Made by a program: the position numbers and the translations under genes. DNA of 64,000 nt from Methylobacter sp. (lineage in GTDB: Bacteria > Pseudomonadota > Gammaproteobacteria > Methylococcales > Methylomonadaceae): assembly GCA_004299305.1 (NCBI GenBank), contig SCPZ01000037.1, positions 1-64,000 of the forward strand. The letters are read 5' to 3'. Shown piece after piece: positions 51,805 through 63,443 of the stretch. Numbering within the stretch: the stretch's first letter is position 1; every line of letters starts with the position of its first letter. The notes beneath the pieces were generated by a model. The model was not told where the DNA came from and did not search any database. It saw only the letters and a program-made list of their open reading frames with translations.

Positions 51805-54800
51805 ATGCAAAATCGGCAAACACTTACCATCGATGGAAATCAGGCTGCCGCTACGGTAGCGCATAAACTCAACGAAGTTATCGCAATTTATCCTATAACG
51901 CCGTCGTCCAATATGGGGGAATGGGCTGACGAATGGTCGTCTCGAGGGCAGGTCAATTTATGGGGGACGGTGCCGCAGGTGACCGAAATGCAAAGTGAGG
52001 CGGGCGCCGCCGGGGCCATTCACGGCGCATTGCAGGCCGGGTCGATGGCGACCACCTTTACCGCGTCTCAAGGCTTGCTGTTGATGCTGCCCAATATGTA
52101 CAAAATTGCCGGCGAACTGACGGCAACGGTGTTTCATATCGCGGCCCGTTCGCTGGCTTGTCAGGGCTTGTCGATTTTCGGCGACCATAGCGATGTGATG
52201 TCGGCGCGGATGACCGGTTTTGGAATGCTCTGTTCCAATTCGCCGCAGGAAGTCATGGATTTTGCGCTGATCGCTCATGCCGCCGCGCTGGAAGGCCGCA
52301 TTCCGTTGATGCATTTTTTCGACGGGTTCAGGACTTCGCATGAAGTCGCCAAGCTCACTACGCTGGATGACGAGGTGATGCGGGCCATGATTAACGAAGA
52401 GTGGGTAGTAGCGCACCGAAGCCGGGCCTTAACGCCCGATAAGCCGATGCTGCGCGGCACCGCCCAGAATCCTGATGTGTATTTCCAGGCCAGGGAATCG
52501 GTCAATGCCTATTATCAGGCGATGCCGGGCATCGTGCAGGGCGCGATGGACAGGTTTGCCAAGTTGACTGGCCGCTCTTATCGCCTGTTTGAATATCTGG
52601 GTGCGCCGGAGGCGGAGCGTGTCATCGTGATCATGGGATCGGGCGCGGAGGCGGTTGAGGAAACACTTGATTATCTTAACCGTCAGGGTGAATCGGTGGG
52701 CTTGCTTAAAGTGCGCTTATACCGGCCCTTCGATGCCGTCAGCCTGTTAACGGCGCTGCCTTCGACTTGTCGCAAAATCGCGGTTCTGGATCGCACCAAA
52801 GAGCCGGGCTCGGATGGCGAACCGCTATATAAGGATGTGCTGGGCGCTCTGGCTCAGGATTTTATCGGCGGAGCGGCTAAATTTTCGGTACTGCCGAAAG
52901 TGGTTGGCGGGCGTTACGGTTTGTCTTCCAAGGAATTTACGCCCGGCATGATCAAGGCGATTTTCGATGAATTGAAACAGGCCCAACCGAAAAATAATTT
53001 CACCATCGGCATCCACGACGATGTCACGCACACCAGCCTGGATTGGGATGCAAGTTATCGCACCGATGCACAGGCTGAAACGTTTCAGGCCATGTTTTAC
53101 GGCCTGGGCAGCGACGGCACGGTCAGCGCCAATAAAAACACCATTAAAATTATCGGCGAAGCGACCGATTTAAACGCCCAGGGTTATTTTGTTTACGATT
53201 CAAAAAAATCCGGCGCGATTACCGTCTCGCATTTGCGCTTCGGGCCTAAGCCGATACGCTCCACGTATTTGATTGGCGAAAACGACGCCAATTTTATCGG
53301 CTGTCATCAGACGATTTTCCTGGAACGTTATGACATGCTCGCCAATGCGGCGGAAAACGCAGTCTTTTTACTGAACTCGCCGGAACCGGCCGAACGGGTT
53401 TGGGAATCGCTACCCGCCAAGATGCAGCAACAGATGATAGCCAAAAACATCCGCTTTTATGTGATTGACGGTTATGAAGTCGCCGAAAAAAGCGGCATGG
53501 GCAAACGCATCAACACCATCATGCAGACCTGCTTTTTTGCTATATCCGGCGTGTTGCCGCAGGGCGAAGCGGTTACCGCGATTAAACATGCGGTCGAAAA
53601 GACCTACGGCAAAAAAGGCCAGCGTATCGTCGAACTGAATTTCAAAGCCATCGACGAAACACTGGCCTGTTTGCACGCAGTGCCACTGCCAACACAGGTC
53701 AGCAGTCACTTCGACATTAAGCCGGTGATCAGCGATGCCGCGCCCGATTTTGTCAGACGGGTAACCGGTGAAATCATTGCCGGTAGGGGCGATGCGTTGC
53801 CGGTCAGTGCGATGCCGATTGACGGCACCTTTCCAACCGGCACCGCAGCGTATGAAAAACGCAATCTGGCCTTGGAAATCCCGGTTTGGGAAACCGATTT
53901 ATGCACTCAATGCGGCAAATGCGTGATGGTTTGTCCGCATTCGGTCATCCGCAGCAAAATTTTCCCGACCGAGGTTGTGGCAAATGCGCCTTCCACTTTC
54001 AAACATGTAGCGATGTTGGGTAAGGATTTCCCGCCCGGCTTGGAAATCAGCTACCAAGTTGCGCCGGAAGATTGCACCGGCTGTACGCTGTGCGTCGATG
54101 TTTGCCCGATACGAGACAAATCCAACGCCAGCCGCAAAGCTATCAATATGCAGCCCCAGCCGCCGTTACGCGAAACCGAGCGCGACAATTGGGATTTCTT
54201 TTTGGCTATCCCCGAATACGATCGCAGGCTTTTGAAAACCAACACCATTAAAGGCTCGATGGTATTGCAACCCTTGTTCGAATTTTCCGGCGCTTGTGTG
54301 GGTTGCGGCGAAACGCCGTATATCAAATTGGCGTCGCAGTTGTTCGGGGACCGCATGGTGGTTGCCAATGCGACCGGATGTTCATCGATTTACGGCGGCA
54401 ATCTGCCAACCACGCCGTGGACTAAAAACGCCGAAGGTCGCGGGCCTGCCTGGAGCAATTCCTTATTCGAAGACAATGCGGAATTCGGCCTGGGGATGCG
54501 GATCGCTCTCGACAAGCAAAACGACTACGCCAAAGAGTTGTTGGACTCATTGCGCGAACCGTTAGGCGGAGAATTGGTCGATGCGATACTGAATGCCGAC
54601 CAATCCGATGAGGCCGGTATTTACGAACAGCGCGAGCGGGTTACGGCAGTTAAACAACAGTTGCAATCGTTGACCGATCAGGCTGCCCAAACACTGCTTC
54701 AGTTAGCGGATAATCTATGCAAAAAAAGCGTCTGGATTATCGGCGGCGACGGTTGGGCTTACGACATCGGTTACGGTGGTCTCGACCATGTCTTGGCTAG

Positions 54801-55443
54801 CGGGCGCAATGTCAACATCCTGGTGCTGGATACCGAAGTCTATTCCAATACCGGCGGGCAAACCTCCAAATCGACACCCTTAGGCGCAGTGGCGAAGTTC
54901 TCCGCAGGCGGCAAAGCAACGGCTAAAAAAGACTTGGCATTGTTGGCGATGGACTACAGCAACGTCTATGTCGCCCATGTCGCGTATGCCGGTAAAGACA
55001 CCCAAACCCTGAATGCGTTTTTGGAGGCGGAAGCCCATGACGGCCCGTCCATTATCATCGCATACGCACCTTGTATCGCGCATGGCGTGGATATGTCCAA
55101 CAATCACCGGCAGCAAAACCTGGCGGTGAAAAGCGGGCATTGGCCGTTATTCAGGTTCGATCCCGGTAAAGCGAAACAGGGCAAGAACCCGATGCATCTG
55201 GATTCTCCTGAGCCGTCGATTCCTTACCGCGATTTCGTCAAAACCGAAACCCGGTTCAGCATGTTGTGGCAAACCCATCCTGAAGCCGCAGAGCGTTTTC
55301 TGGAACAGGCGCAGCAGGATGTAAAAAACCGCTATCACTATTACAAACAACTGTCTGAGCTGGCGTGGAACGAATCAACCAGTGTTTCAGCGGTGAAAGC
55401 CCAACTCAAAAGCGAAATTGCCAAGGAGAACGACAATGGTTGA
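51805..55443 (+). CDS. nifJ: Pyruvate:ferredoxin (flavodoxin) oxidoreductase NifJ
   Basis: This 1212-residue, single-chain, oxygen-sensitive enzyme converts pyruvate and CoA to acetyl-CoA and CO2, reducing ferredoxin or flavodoxin. Domains in order: pyrimidine-binding (AIYPITPSSNMGEWADEW), gamma (DSKKSGAITVSHLRFG), two 4Fe-4S motifs (CTQCGKCVMVCP near 700 and CTGCTLCVDVCP near 757), proximal-cluster cysteines (CVGCGETPY) and the TPP domain (GGDGWAYDIGYGGLDHVLAS, DTEVYSNTGGQTSKSTP). It overlaps the next gene by eight bases. In nitrogen fixers it supplies electrons to nitrogenase; no nif genes are in this window. Confidence 0.97.
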   Translation: MQNRQTLTIDGNQAAATVAHKLNEVIAIYPITPSSNMGEWADEWSSRGQVNLWGTVPQVTEMQSEAGAAGAIHGALQAGSMATTFTASQGLLLMLPNMYKIAGELTATVFHIAARSLACQGLSIFGDHSDVMSARMTGFGMLCSNSPQEVMDFALIAHAAALEGRIPLMHFFDGFRTSHEVAKLTTLDDEVMRAMINEEWVVAHRSRALTPDKPMLRGTAQNPDVYFQARESVNAYYQAMPGIVQGAMDRFAKLTGRSYRLFEYLGAPEAERVIVIMGSGAEAVEETLDYLNRQGESVGLLKVRLYRPFDAVSLLTALPSTCRKIAVLDRTKEPGSDGEPLYKDVLGALAQDFIGGAAKFSVLPKVVGGRYGLSSKEFTPGMIKAIFDELKQAQPKNNFTIGIHDDVTHTSLDWDASYRTDAQAETFQAMFYGLGSDGTVSANKNTIKIIGEATDLNAQGYFVYDSKKSGAITVSHLRFGPKPIRSTYLIGENDANFIGCHQTIFLERYDMLANAAENAVFLLNSPEPAERVWESLPAKMQQQMIAKNIRFYVIDGYEVAEKSGMGKRINTIMQTCFFAISGVLPQGEAVTAIKHAVEKTYGKKGQRIVELNFKAIDETLACLHAVPLPTQVSSHFDIKPVISDAAPDFVRRVTGEIIAGRGDALPVSAMPIDGTFPTGTAAYEKRNLALEIPVWETDLCTQCGKCVMVCPHSVIRSKIFPTEVVANAPSTFKHVAMLGKDFPPGLEISYQVAPEDCTGCTLCVDVCPIRDKSNASRKAINMQPQPPLRETERDNWDFFLAIPEYDRRLLKTNTIKGSMVLQPLFEFSGACVGCGETPYIKLASQLFGDRMVVANATGCSSIYGGNLPTTPWTKNAEGRGPAWSNSLFEDNAEFGLGMRIALDKQNDYAKELLDSLREPLGGELVDAILNADQSDEAGIYEQRERVTAVKQQLQSLTDQAAQTLLQLADNLCKKSVWIIGGDGWAYDIGYGGLDHVLASGRNVNILVLDTEVYSNTGGQTSKSTPLGAVAKFSAGGKATAKKDLALLAMDYSNVYVAHVAYAGKDTQTLNAFLEAEAHDGPSIIIAYAPCIAHGVDMSNNHRQQNLAVKSGHWPLFRFDPGKAKQGKNPMHLDSPEPSIPYRDFVKTETRFSMLWQTHPEAAERFLEQAQQDVKNRYHYYKQLSELAWNESTSVSAVKAQLKSEIAKENDNG

Positions 55444-56449
55444 TTTAACGACTGATTATATAGGCTTGAAGCTGGCTAATCCCTTGGTGCCGTCGGCGTC
55501 GCCGTTGAGCAAGGATGTAAGCGGCGCGCGCAGACTGGAAGACGCGGGTGCATCGGCAGTGGTGATGCATTCGCTGTTCGAAGAAAAAATCGAAGCCGAA
55601 GCGCAGCAAATGGAGCGTTTTTTTTATCAACAAGCCATAGGCCATGGCGAAGCGGATTCGTTTCATCCGGTGTCCGATAACATTCGTACTTATCAGGAAC
55701 AGTACCTGGAGCAATTGCAACAACTCAAGTCAGCTTTGGCCATACCGGTCATCGCGAGTTTGAACGGCACATCCTTAAGCGGTTGGGTCGAGTATGGCAA
55801 GCAATTGCAACAGGCGGGCGCCGATGCGTTGGAGCTTAATATTTATCATCTGGCGGCAAATAGCGAAGAAAGCGGCGATGCGGTCGAACAACGCTATCTG
55901 GATATATTGCGGGGACTAAAAGCTCAGGTCAGCGTGCCGATCACCATGAAGCTTTCGTCCCAGTTCAGCTCCCCGATCCATTTTGCCAAACGCCTGGAAG
56001 CCGCCGGAGCCGATGGCATAGCGTTATTCAACCGTTTTTACCAGCCCGATATAGACCTGGAAACGCTGGAAGTGCTGCCGAAGCTGGAATTGTCATCCTC
56101 ATCGGAGGCGTTATTACGCATACGCTGGACGGCTTTGCTGTATGGCCGGACTAAATTGTCCTTGGCTGTAACCGGCGGTTTTCACCAGACGCCGGATGTG
56201 TTGAAGGCGCTATTGGCAGGAGCCGATGTGGTGCATCTTTGCAGTGTGTTGCTGGAGCATGGCGTAGGCCGGTTAAGCGAAATCCTGGCGGAACTGGAAC
56301 AGTGGCTGGTCGAGCATGAATATGATTCTGTCAGTCAATTAAAAGGCAGCGTTAGCCAACAACATGCCATTGATCCCAGCGCTTATGAACGGGCTAATTA
56401 TGTGCAGGTGTTGGATAGTTATTCCAGTCCGGCGGGGGTGTTGAGGTAG
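55436..56449 (+). CDS. Dihydroorotate dehydrogenase-like protein paired with nifJ
   Basis: This 337-residue flavoprotein-like TIM barrel starts MVDLTTDYIGLKLANPLVPS, with SASPLSKDVSGARRLEDAGA and ITMKLSSQFSSPIHFAKRLE. It resembles class I dihydroorotate dehydrogenase but belongs to the paralogous group commonly found next to nifJ; a role in pyrimidine synthesis is doubtful. The ATG at 55436 overlaps the nifJ stop by eight bases (ATGGTTGA), so they are translationally coupled. Confidence 0.9.
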   Translation: MVDLTTDYIGLKLANPLVPSASPLSKDVSGARRLEDAGASAVVMHSLFEEKIEAEAQQMERFFYQQAIGHGEADSFHPVSDNIRTYQEQYLEQLQQLKSALAIPVIASLNGTSLSGWVEYGKQLQQAGADALELNIYHLAANSEESGDAVEQRYLDILRGLKAQVSVPITMKLSSQFSSPIHFAKRLEAAGADGIALFNRFYQPDIDLETLEVLPKLELSSSSEALLRIRWTALLYGRTKLSLAVTGGFHQTPDVLKALLAGADVVHLCSVLLEHGVGRLSEILAELEQWLVEHEYDSVSQLKGSVSQQHAIDPSAYERANYVQVLDSYSSPAGVLR

Positions 56450-56800
56450 GCTTTGTCGCTCGATTCTCGTTCCCACGCGCTAGGTCACTGCCATTAAGTT
56501 AAGGATTTTGCTCAAGTACACCTCGTTCCCACGTGCTACGTGGGAATGCAGTGTGGACGCGCTGCGTCCCGTATATGCAGACGTTGTCCATGACTCGCGG
56601 CGCAGCGCGCCTTGACGGCATTCCTACGCGGCGCGTGGGAATGAGGAAAAAAAAGTAAGTTCCGCCCTGGATGTGGCGGCGGCGATAGTTTGGCATGATT
56701 GATCTTTGGCTAACCGTCGGTGGTTTCATGCGGCGGAATGCGCTAACGCTCGCGGCCTACGGAATACGGGTTCGAATGAAGCGTCCAGCACCGAGACGGC
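56450..56800. repeat. Palindromic repeat spacer
   Basis: It includes, at 56521-56645, an element whose reverse complement matches 18138-18256 with few differences, bounded by CTCGTTCCCACG-type ends. The rest (56650-56800) carries other GC-rich spacer. No gene supported. Confidence 0.75.
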
Positions 56801-58600
56801 TTAAGGAAACAGTGAAATTTGTGTCCCTTTGTGGTTGTATTTCATGATTTGAACGATCTTATTTACATCAGCTATTTTCAAACAGTTAGTTATGCCTGTT
56901 TTTAAATTTGAAGTGGCCTCCAAATCCCTTGGATACTGCAATATGATATGCGAAGTTTCCATATCGCCATCAAGTATAATGAAATTACTTTGCAAAGGCA
57001 CACTACCTGAAAAAGCCGACACTCCACGCTGCTTCACCTTATATCTGTCCCACTCCTGTAATAGGTCAACCAAGAGTCCTAAAAATGCAAGCGGATCATC
57101 ATCAAGAGCTAATCTAAAAAAAGTTTCGTCCTTATCATCACCTATATGTTTTGGACATTCTTTTTGATATTCCGGCAGCTGAATGATTGAGTGAATTGCA
57201 GCTGATGCAGTTGCCCAACATACTTTATTAAACCAGTCATCAGCGCGGAATTCGCCGCGTATTTTTATGCGTAGCGGTACGTGAAGGACTTCTTTTTTTA
57301 TGAACTCAAATATTTCTTCAGATACAAGATTGTAAGGGATATGTTCAGATTTTTTTAGTTTTTCTTGGTCTTCCAATAAATCTGAGTGTGTCTTCTTTTT
57401 AAATCCCAAAAAAAGTTCGCGAAAAAAAGTCAAAGCCTGTAACGAAATCAAGCCGCTACAGACTCCGTGGTCAAGGCTCCTTTTACCGTAATCAGCGCCC
57501 ACCCATAAATTATTCCTATAGACTGTCTCCACTATACACAAAATGTTTTTCATATTGTTATTGCCATAGTTTTCATAGTAATCTTTCCAAATGGCGAAAG
57601 CTTCACTGTTTAGTCCATATGGGTTGGATATTGATTTCATTAGATTATAGAGATAAGTTTTGGACTTCCTGTCTTCCTTGTATTGATCGCGAATATTCTC
57701 ACAACTGCCAATGTCGCACAGATGATCACCTAGCGAGCCTAGAGATTCCGAGCGCTTAAAATCAGGCACCATAACGCCGAGGGTTTTTGCAATATGCTTT
57801 GTCACCCTAAAGTCAATCTTGTAAAACTTCCAAAAATAATGGTTGAAATAATCGTGGATTATTTTTGAGCCATTAATAATCCGTGTGTGTTCGACTTCAG
57901 TGCTGGCAGAAGAAAGGCTACCCTCCAAGATATAACCAATATCATGAAGCAGACTTGCAAAAGGCCAGACATCACCAAACTCATTGACCAGAACAATTGA
58001 CGTTTCAAATATATTTTTATCGATTTTGCAGTATTTTTGACGGTCAGTTCCATTATGATCCAACTCTTCTTTTGTTGGCTTTTCCAGATCGATTATTTCT
58101 AATTTTTTATCAAAATACGTCTTAAATGCTTCACGTAATTCTTTTGAATTGTCAAAAAAATACCAGCCCAAAATATAGTTATAAACAGTATGGGCGGCGT
58201 GGTCCCGCTGACTGTTATAATCAACTTCCCCTGTGAGTTCTCTTTTGGCTACCGAATCCCTGAAATAGGTAAGGTCGGCTGCGTCTGAAATATATAAGGC
58301 ATATTCTGCGAAAGCATTTGCACTTTTTATGCGAGTTTCATCTAGTGTGGCGCTGAAAAAATCATATAAATCTTTTTGTATGTGGACTTTATCGCCATCT
58401 ATTTCTAAAGGAGCGCTCTCTCCATACCGCCAGACTATTTCTGTAAATCCAGAGATTGGTTTATATCTATTATCATGATGAGGGTCGTTTTCATAAAGAT
58501 CATGTAATCTTCTCGGGTTGTGATACCAAAAAAACCATGTCTTAGGGTTTTGTACATACTTAAAAAGAACCTCTTTAATGTTATTTGGTTGTATCTTCAT
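56801..58600 (-). CDS. HD-domain-like protein of unknown function
   Basis: This 599-residue soluble protein starts from the ATG at 58600 (MKIQPNNIKEVLFKYVQNPK); a longer frame to 58675 adds a leader without support. It has the elements of an HD phosphohydrolase: RDHAAHTV near 135, ASLLHDIGY near 225, LDHGVCSGL near 385, ATASAAIHS, and DDPLAFLGLLVDLLQEWDR near 510, the latter seen in large HD proteins. Substrate unknown. Base composition is AT-richer than the flanking housekeeping genes and it sits beside an OLD-type nuclease in a repeat-bounded patch, so acquisition by transfer and a defence role are possible. Confidence 0.65.
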   Translation of the reverse strand: MKIQPNNIKEVLFKYVQNPKTWFFWYHNPRRLHDLYENDPHHDNRYKPISGFTEIVWRYGESAPLEIDGDKVHIQKDLYDFFSATLDETRIKSANAFAEYALYISDAADLTYFRDSVAKRELTGEVDYNSQRDHAAHTVYNYILGWYFFDNSKELREAFKTYFDKKLEIIDLEKPTKEELDHNGTDRQKYCKIDKNIFETSIVLVNEFGDVWPFASLLHDIGYILEGSLSSASTEVEHTRIINGSKIIHDYFNHYFWKFYKIDFRVTKHIAKTLGVMVPDFKRSESLGSLGDHLCDIGSCENIRDQYKEDRKSKTYLYNLMKSISNPYGLNSEAFAIWKDYYENYGNNNMKNILCIVETVYRNNLWVGADYGKRSLDHGVCSGLISLQALTFFRELFLGFKKKTHSDLLEDQEKLKKSEHIPYNLVSEEIFEFIKKEVLHVPLRIKIRGEFRADDWFNKVCWATASAAIHSIIQLPEYQKECPKHIGDDKDETFFRLALDDDPLAFLGLLVDLLQEWDRYKVKQRGVSAFSGSVPLQSNFIILDGDMETSHIILQYPRDLEATSNLKTGITNCLKIADVNKIVQIMKYNHKGTQISLFP

Positions 58601-58678
58601 AAAGACCCCGGTTACGATTTGAGAAAATGTCGAGAAAGCGCAGCTACGACGATGGAAACGAAATAAATGCGACAAGTG

Positions 58679-58750
58679 CGTAGGATGTGCTGAGGTACGA
58701 AGCGCATCAATCGCGAAAGATGCGCTTCACGTTGTTCAGCACATCCTACG
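58679..58750. repeat. Long near-perfect hairpin repeat
   Basis: The arms CGTAGGATGTGCTGA and TCAGCACATCCTACG, then inner arms GAAGCGCATC and GATGCGCTTC, give a 72-base stem with a small loop. It lies upstream of the HD-like gene. It has no T-run and probably belongs to a dispersed hairpin family. Confidence 0.75.
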
Positions 58751-58808
58751 ACTGTTATGTGAAGATTACAAAGCGTGCATTCTCACAGACTAATCAAATC
58801 ACGATTAT

Positions 58809-59117
58809 TTACCGCCGATCAATCACTTCGCCTATTACGTAGGCCTTGGCTACACCATTTTTATGCAGGGCTTTCAGGCATGAATCCGCCTGATCGAAAG
58901 GCACTGAAAACAACAGTCCGCCGCTGGTTTGGGGATCGAACAGCCATGTAGGGTACGCTGTGCGTACCATTGAACGTTGAAAGGTACGCGTAGCGTACCC
59001 TACCCTACGAGACTTGTGTATAAAGACGAGCGCGGCGCGTGGGAACGAGGAATTTTTTAATAACGGCTGGGTAAGCAGTTTATGCTCGATATTCACATAC
59101 ACTAAAGTGTCGGGCAA
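58809..59117 (-). pseudogene. selD: Remnant of selenide, water dikinase (selD) 3' end with repeat insertion
   Basis: The frame ends with FDPQTSGGLLFSVPF and CLKALHKNGVAKAYVIGEV, the characteristic SelD C-terminus. Upstream comes MPDTLVYVNIEHKLLTQPLL; between the two parts about 115 bases of dispersed repeat (58942-59057) are inserted while leaving the frame open. Everything 5' of this is missing and replaced by the OLD-type gene ending at 59122. It is not a functional SelD. Confidence 0.8.
58950..59007. repeat. GGTACGC palindromic repeat, copy 1
   Basis: Contains GTACGCTGTGCGTACC and GGTACGCGTAGCGTACC. It is nearly identical, in the same orientation, to 61173-61229 on the other side of the OLD-type gene. 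It forms part of the insertion in the selD remnant. Confidence 0.85.
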
Positions 59118-59121
59118 CGAA

Positions 59122-61005
59122 TTAGGTATTTGGAAGTGAAATGATCTCTTTCATTTTATCGAAAATGAGTTTGAAGCTAGAAAAATCAAAATCTTTGGCA
59201 TAATCTGGATCGTTCTCAACCAACTCAGAGAATACGGCCTTAGAATGAATCCAATCTAACGTGCCGACGTTTTCATCGAAGATTTTTTTTGTTTTTTCAT
59301 CGCAAGCATTCGCTTCGCTTAATTGGATGAGAGTCCTATTATTTTTTTTCGCCGCAGATTGTCTAAACTCGACCTCATTGTCGAAATATAACCTTCGTCC
59401 GTCTTTTTCCTTCTTAAGGTCACTGTCTCTATAAAAAAACTCAATCGAAATATTGGCGTAATTTTCGCGCTCTTCAGGAACTGGTAGGCAAAATGCAAAC
59501 ACATTATTTCCATAGAACTTATATGCTCCACTATCCTTTTCTATCTTTGCGACAATACTTGCCACATCCCGATCAAAGATACCGATTATTCGTCTAGACT
59601 GAGTGACCTTTGATAACTGTTCCAACAACAATTCCAACTTTGAGTCGCCCCAGTCCCCAGTGATGTCGAAGAACTCAACGTCACAGCCTTGAATATCAAG
59701 TTGTGCCTTTGCAGACCTTAAATGTTGAATGTCTGTCTTTCCCTCTGTGATGATAAGAGGCGATGACCCTCTCTTGATCATTTCCTCTAAAGAACGATAC
59801 AGCTCCTTGAACCGATCATTCTCGCCAATCATCATTCGATACACTTCCGCGTAAAGTTCATTTGTAGTCGGATCTTTAGATATTCCGAAAGTTTCCAAAT
59901 CTATAATTTTTGCACGATCTGAAGCAACTTCGGCTAGTCCCATGCTCAGGAATGGTGAATGAGAGCTTACAATGAACTGTACGTTTGGGAATAGATTAAA
60001 TAGTGCAGGTAGAACTTCTTTTTGAAGTTTGATGTGTAAATGTTTATCAACTTCGTCAATAAGGACAATGCCCGAAATTTGGTTGAGTTCAATGCCACTG
60101 AAATTATTGTCGGCTTGTCTAATTAACTCGCCGAATAGGCATAACATGGATGATTCACCTGATGAAATATTGAATATCGACGGATATATGGATTCATTGC
60201 TCGAATGACTGACTACTTGTATACGAGTACCGCCAAAACTGCGAGGGCCTATTCCAAATCTCAATGAACCCAAGCCTTTAGAAATAATAGTGTTGGTCAG
60301 TATTGTGTTTAGGTTATGAAATATTATAGAAGTCTGAATATTTTGCGTAATCCTCATGTCGAGTACCACATCCATCATCCAATTTACGAGTTGCGGTAGG
60401 CCAGACACAACCTCAATCGGATTTTTTAGTCGTCCTGTAAAACCTGGGCTATTTGTGAAGCTCAGCTTTACTTGATATGGATCGCTTAGGTAGCCTGGAG
60501 CTTCATATCGATAAGATGGAAAGTATGTGAGGAGATTATTGTTAAATATTGATTCCACTTTTTTTTGATCAAGATTTGGAAAAATCTTCTTTACAAAATT
60601 TGATTGATCTAATGACTCTCTTAACTCGCTGAATGGAATTTTATTAGTTGGTAGATCAAAAGCATCGTACTCCGCCTCGTTTAATGCCCCTCTTACACTA
60701 ACATAATCGATTATTTCTCCGGTGGTCGTTTTGAATCTTAGGTAAGCGAGCGAAGATTTAGTCTGGTCAAGATTTTCAATCGGGGAAGACACACGATATA
60801 ACTTGTTCTCCCTGCCCTCGTACTCAGTTGGGAAAAACGGCCTTGTCATCTCATGAAAGGCGTCAACGATATGAGAGAGAATGGTGGTTTTCCCTCGACC
60901 ATTTACTGCGGTCAAAACTGCAATTTCGTTTTCTTCAAAATGCATTTCGAGCTTCTCGAAAGGTGCACGGTTATAGAATGCGGCATAGCTCAAGTATAAT
61001 TTCAT
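59122..61005 (-). CDS. OLD-like AAA ATPase with TOPRIM nuclease domain
   Basis: This 627-residue protein combines an SMC/RecF-like ATPase and a TOPRIM domain. The N-terminus has AVNGRGKTTILSHI (Walker A, about residue 33-41); the signature is NISSGESSML; Walker B is SGIVLIDEVDKHLHI followed by FIVSSHSPFLSMGL (about 330-350). The C-terminal TOPRIM begins LIITEGKTDIQHL near 415, with IIGIFDRD near 470. OLD-type proteins act in phage defence (P2 OLD, GajA of Gabija, PARIS, retron effectors). No GajB helicase or known partner is adjacent; the only local candidate is the HD-like gene 520 bases away. Probably horizontally acquired. Confidence 0.85.
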   Translation of the reverse strand: MKLYLSYAAFYNRAPFEKLEMHFEENEIAVLTAVNGRGKTTILSHIVDAFHEMTRPFFPTEYEGRENKLYRVSSPIENLDQTKSSLAYLRFKTTTGEIIDYVSVRGALNEAEYDAFDLPTNKIPFSELRESLDQSNFVKKIFPNLDQKKVESIFNNNLLTYFPSYRYEAPGYLSDPYQVKLSFTNSPGFTGRLKNPIEVVSGLPQLVNWMMDVVLDMRITQNIQTSIIFHNLNTILTNTIISKGLGSLRFGIGPRSFGGTRIQVVSHSSNESIYPSIFNISSGESSMLCLFGELIRQADNNFSGIELNQISGIVLIDEVDKHLHIKLQKEVLPALFNLFPNVQFIVSSHSPFLSMGLAEVASDRAKIIDLETFGISKDPTTNELYAEVYRMMIGENDRFKELYRSLEEMIKRGSSPLIITEGKTDIQHLRSAKAQLDIQGCDVEFFDITGDWGDSKLELLLEQLSKVTQSRRIIGIFDRDVASIVAKIEKDSGAYKFYGNNVFAFCLPVPEERENYANISIEFFYRDSDLKKEKDGRRLYFDNEVEFRQSAAKKNNRTLIQLSEANACDEKTKKIFDENVGTLDWIHSKAVFSELVENDPDYAKDFDFSSFKLIFDKMKEIISLPNT

Positions 61006-61412
61006 GATTAGTTGAAGGGATGTAGTTAAGAATGTCTAATGGATAATTATAAGCTTTTCATGTTGTGAGTCTACGAACCGCATCATTACACCTGAAACAC
61101 TTCCACCGAAGAAAAAATAATGCTTAACGGAAATTTATACGTAATTCACGTACAATAAAACCGTGCGAGCCATGTACGCTGTGCGTACCATTGAACGTTG
61201 AAAGGTACGCGTAGCGTACCCTACGAGACTGCAAATCAGGAATGAAGGGTGAGGATTACACGGCTTGCACCCTCACCGATGCTCGTCAGGACTCATCAAT
61301 GCAAGTGCTCACGCCTTGCAAAGCTTTGAAAGCGGCCAAGGTTCGCTTTGGACTCCAGTAAATTTCGATGTCCGAGTTCACTTTTGCCTACATGGATGAC
61401 AGGGGCGTGAGT
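61006..61412. other. Gene-free repeat-bearing region upstream of OLD-type gene
   Basis: It holds the second GGTACGC palindrome (61173-61229), a GAAGGGTGAGG / CACCCTCAC-like hairpin near 61245 and a CCAAGGTTCGCTTTGGA palindrome near 61336. No gene supported; the 5' part of selD is not recognisable here. Confidence 0.6.
61173..61229. repeat. GGTACGC palindromic repeat, copy 2
   Basis: A direct-orientation near copy of 58950-59007, followed in both places by CCCTACGAGACT. Together they bracket the OLD-type gene. Confidence 0.85.
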
Positions 61413-63424
<2,012 letters not shown>

Positions 63425-63443
63425 CGTTGATTTTATAGTGATT

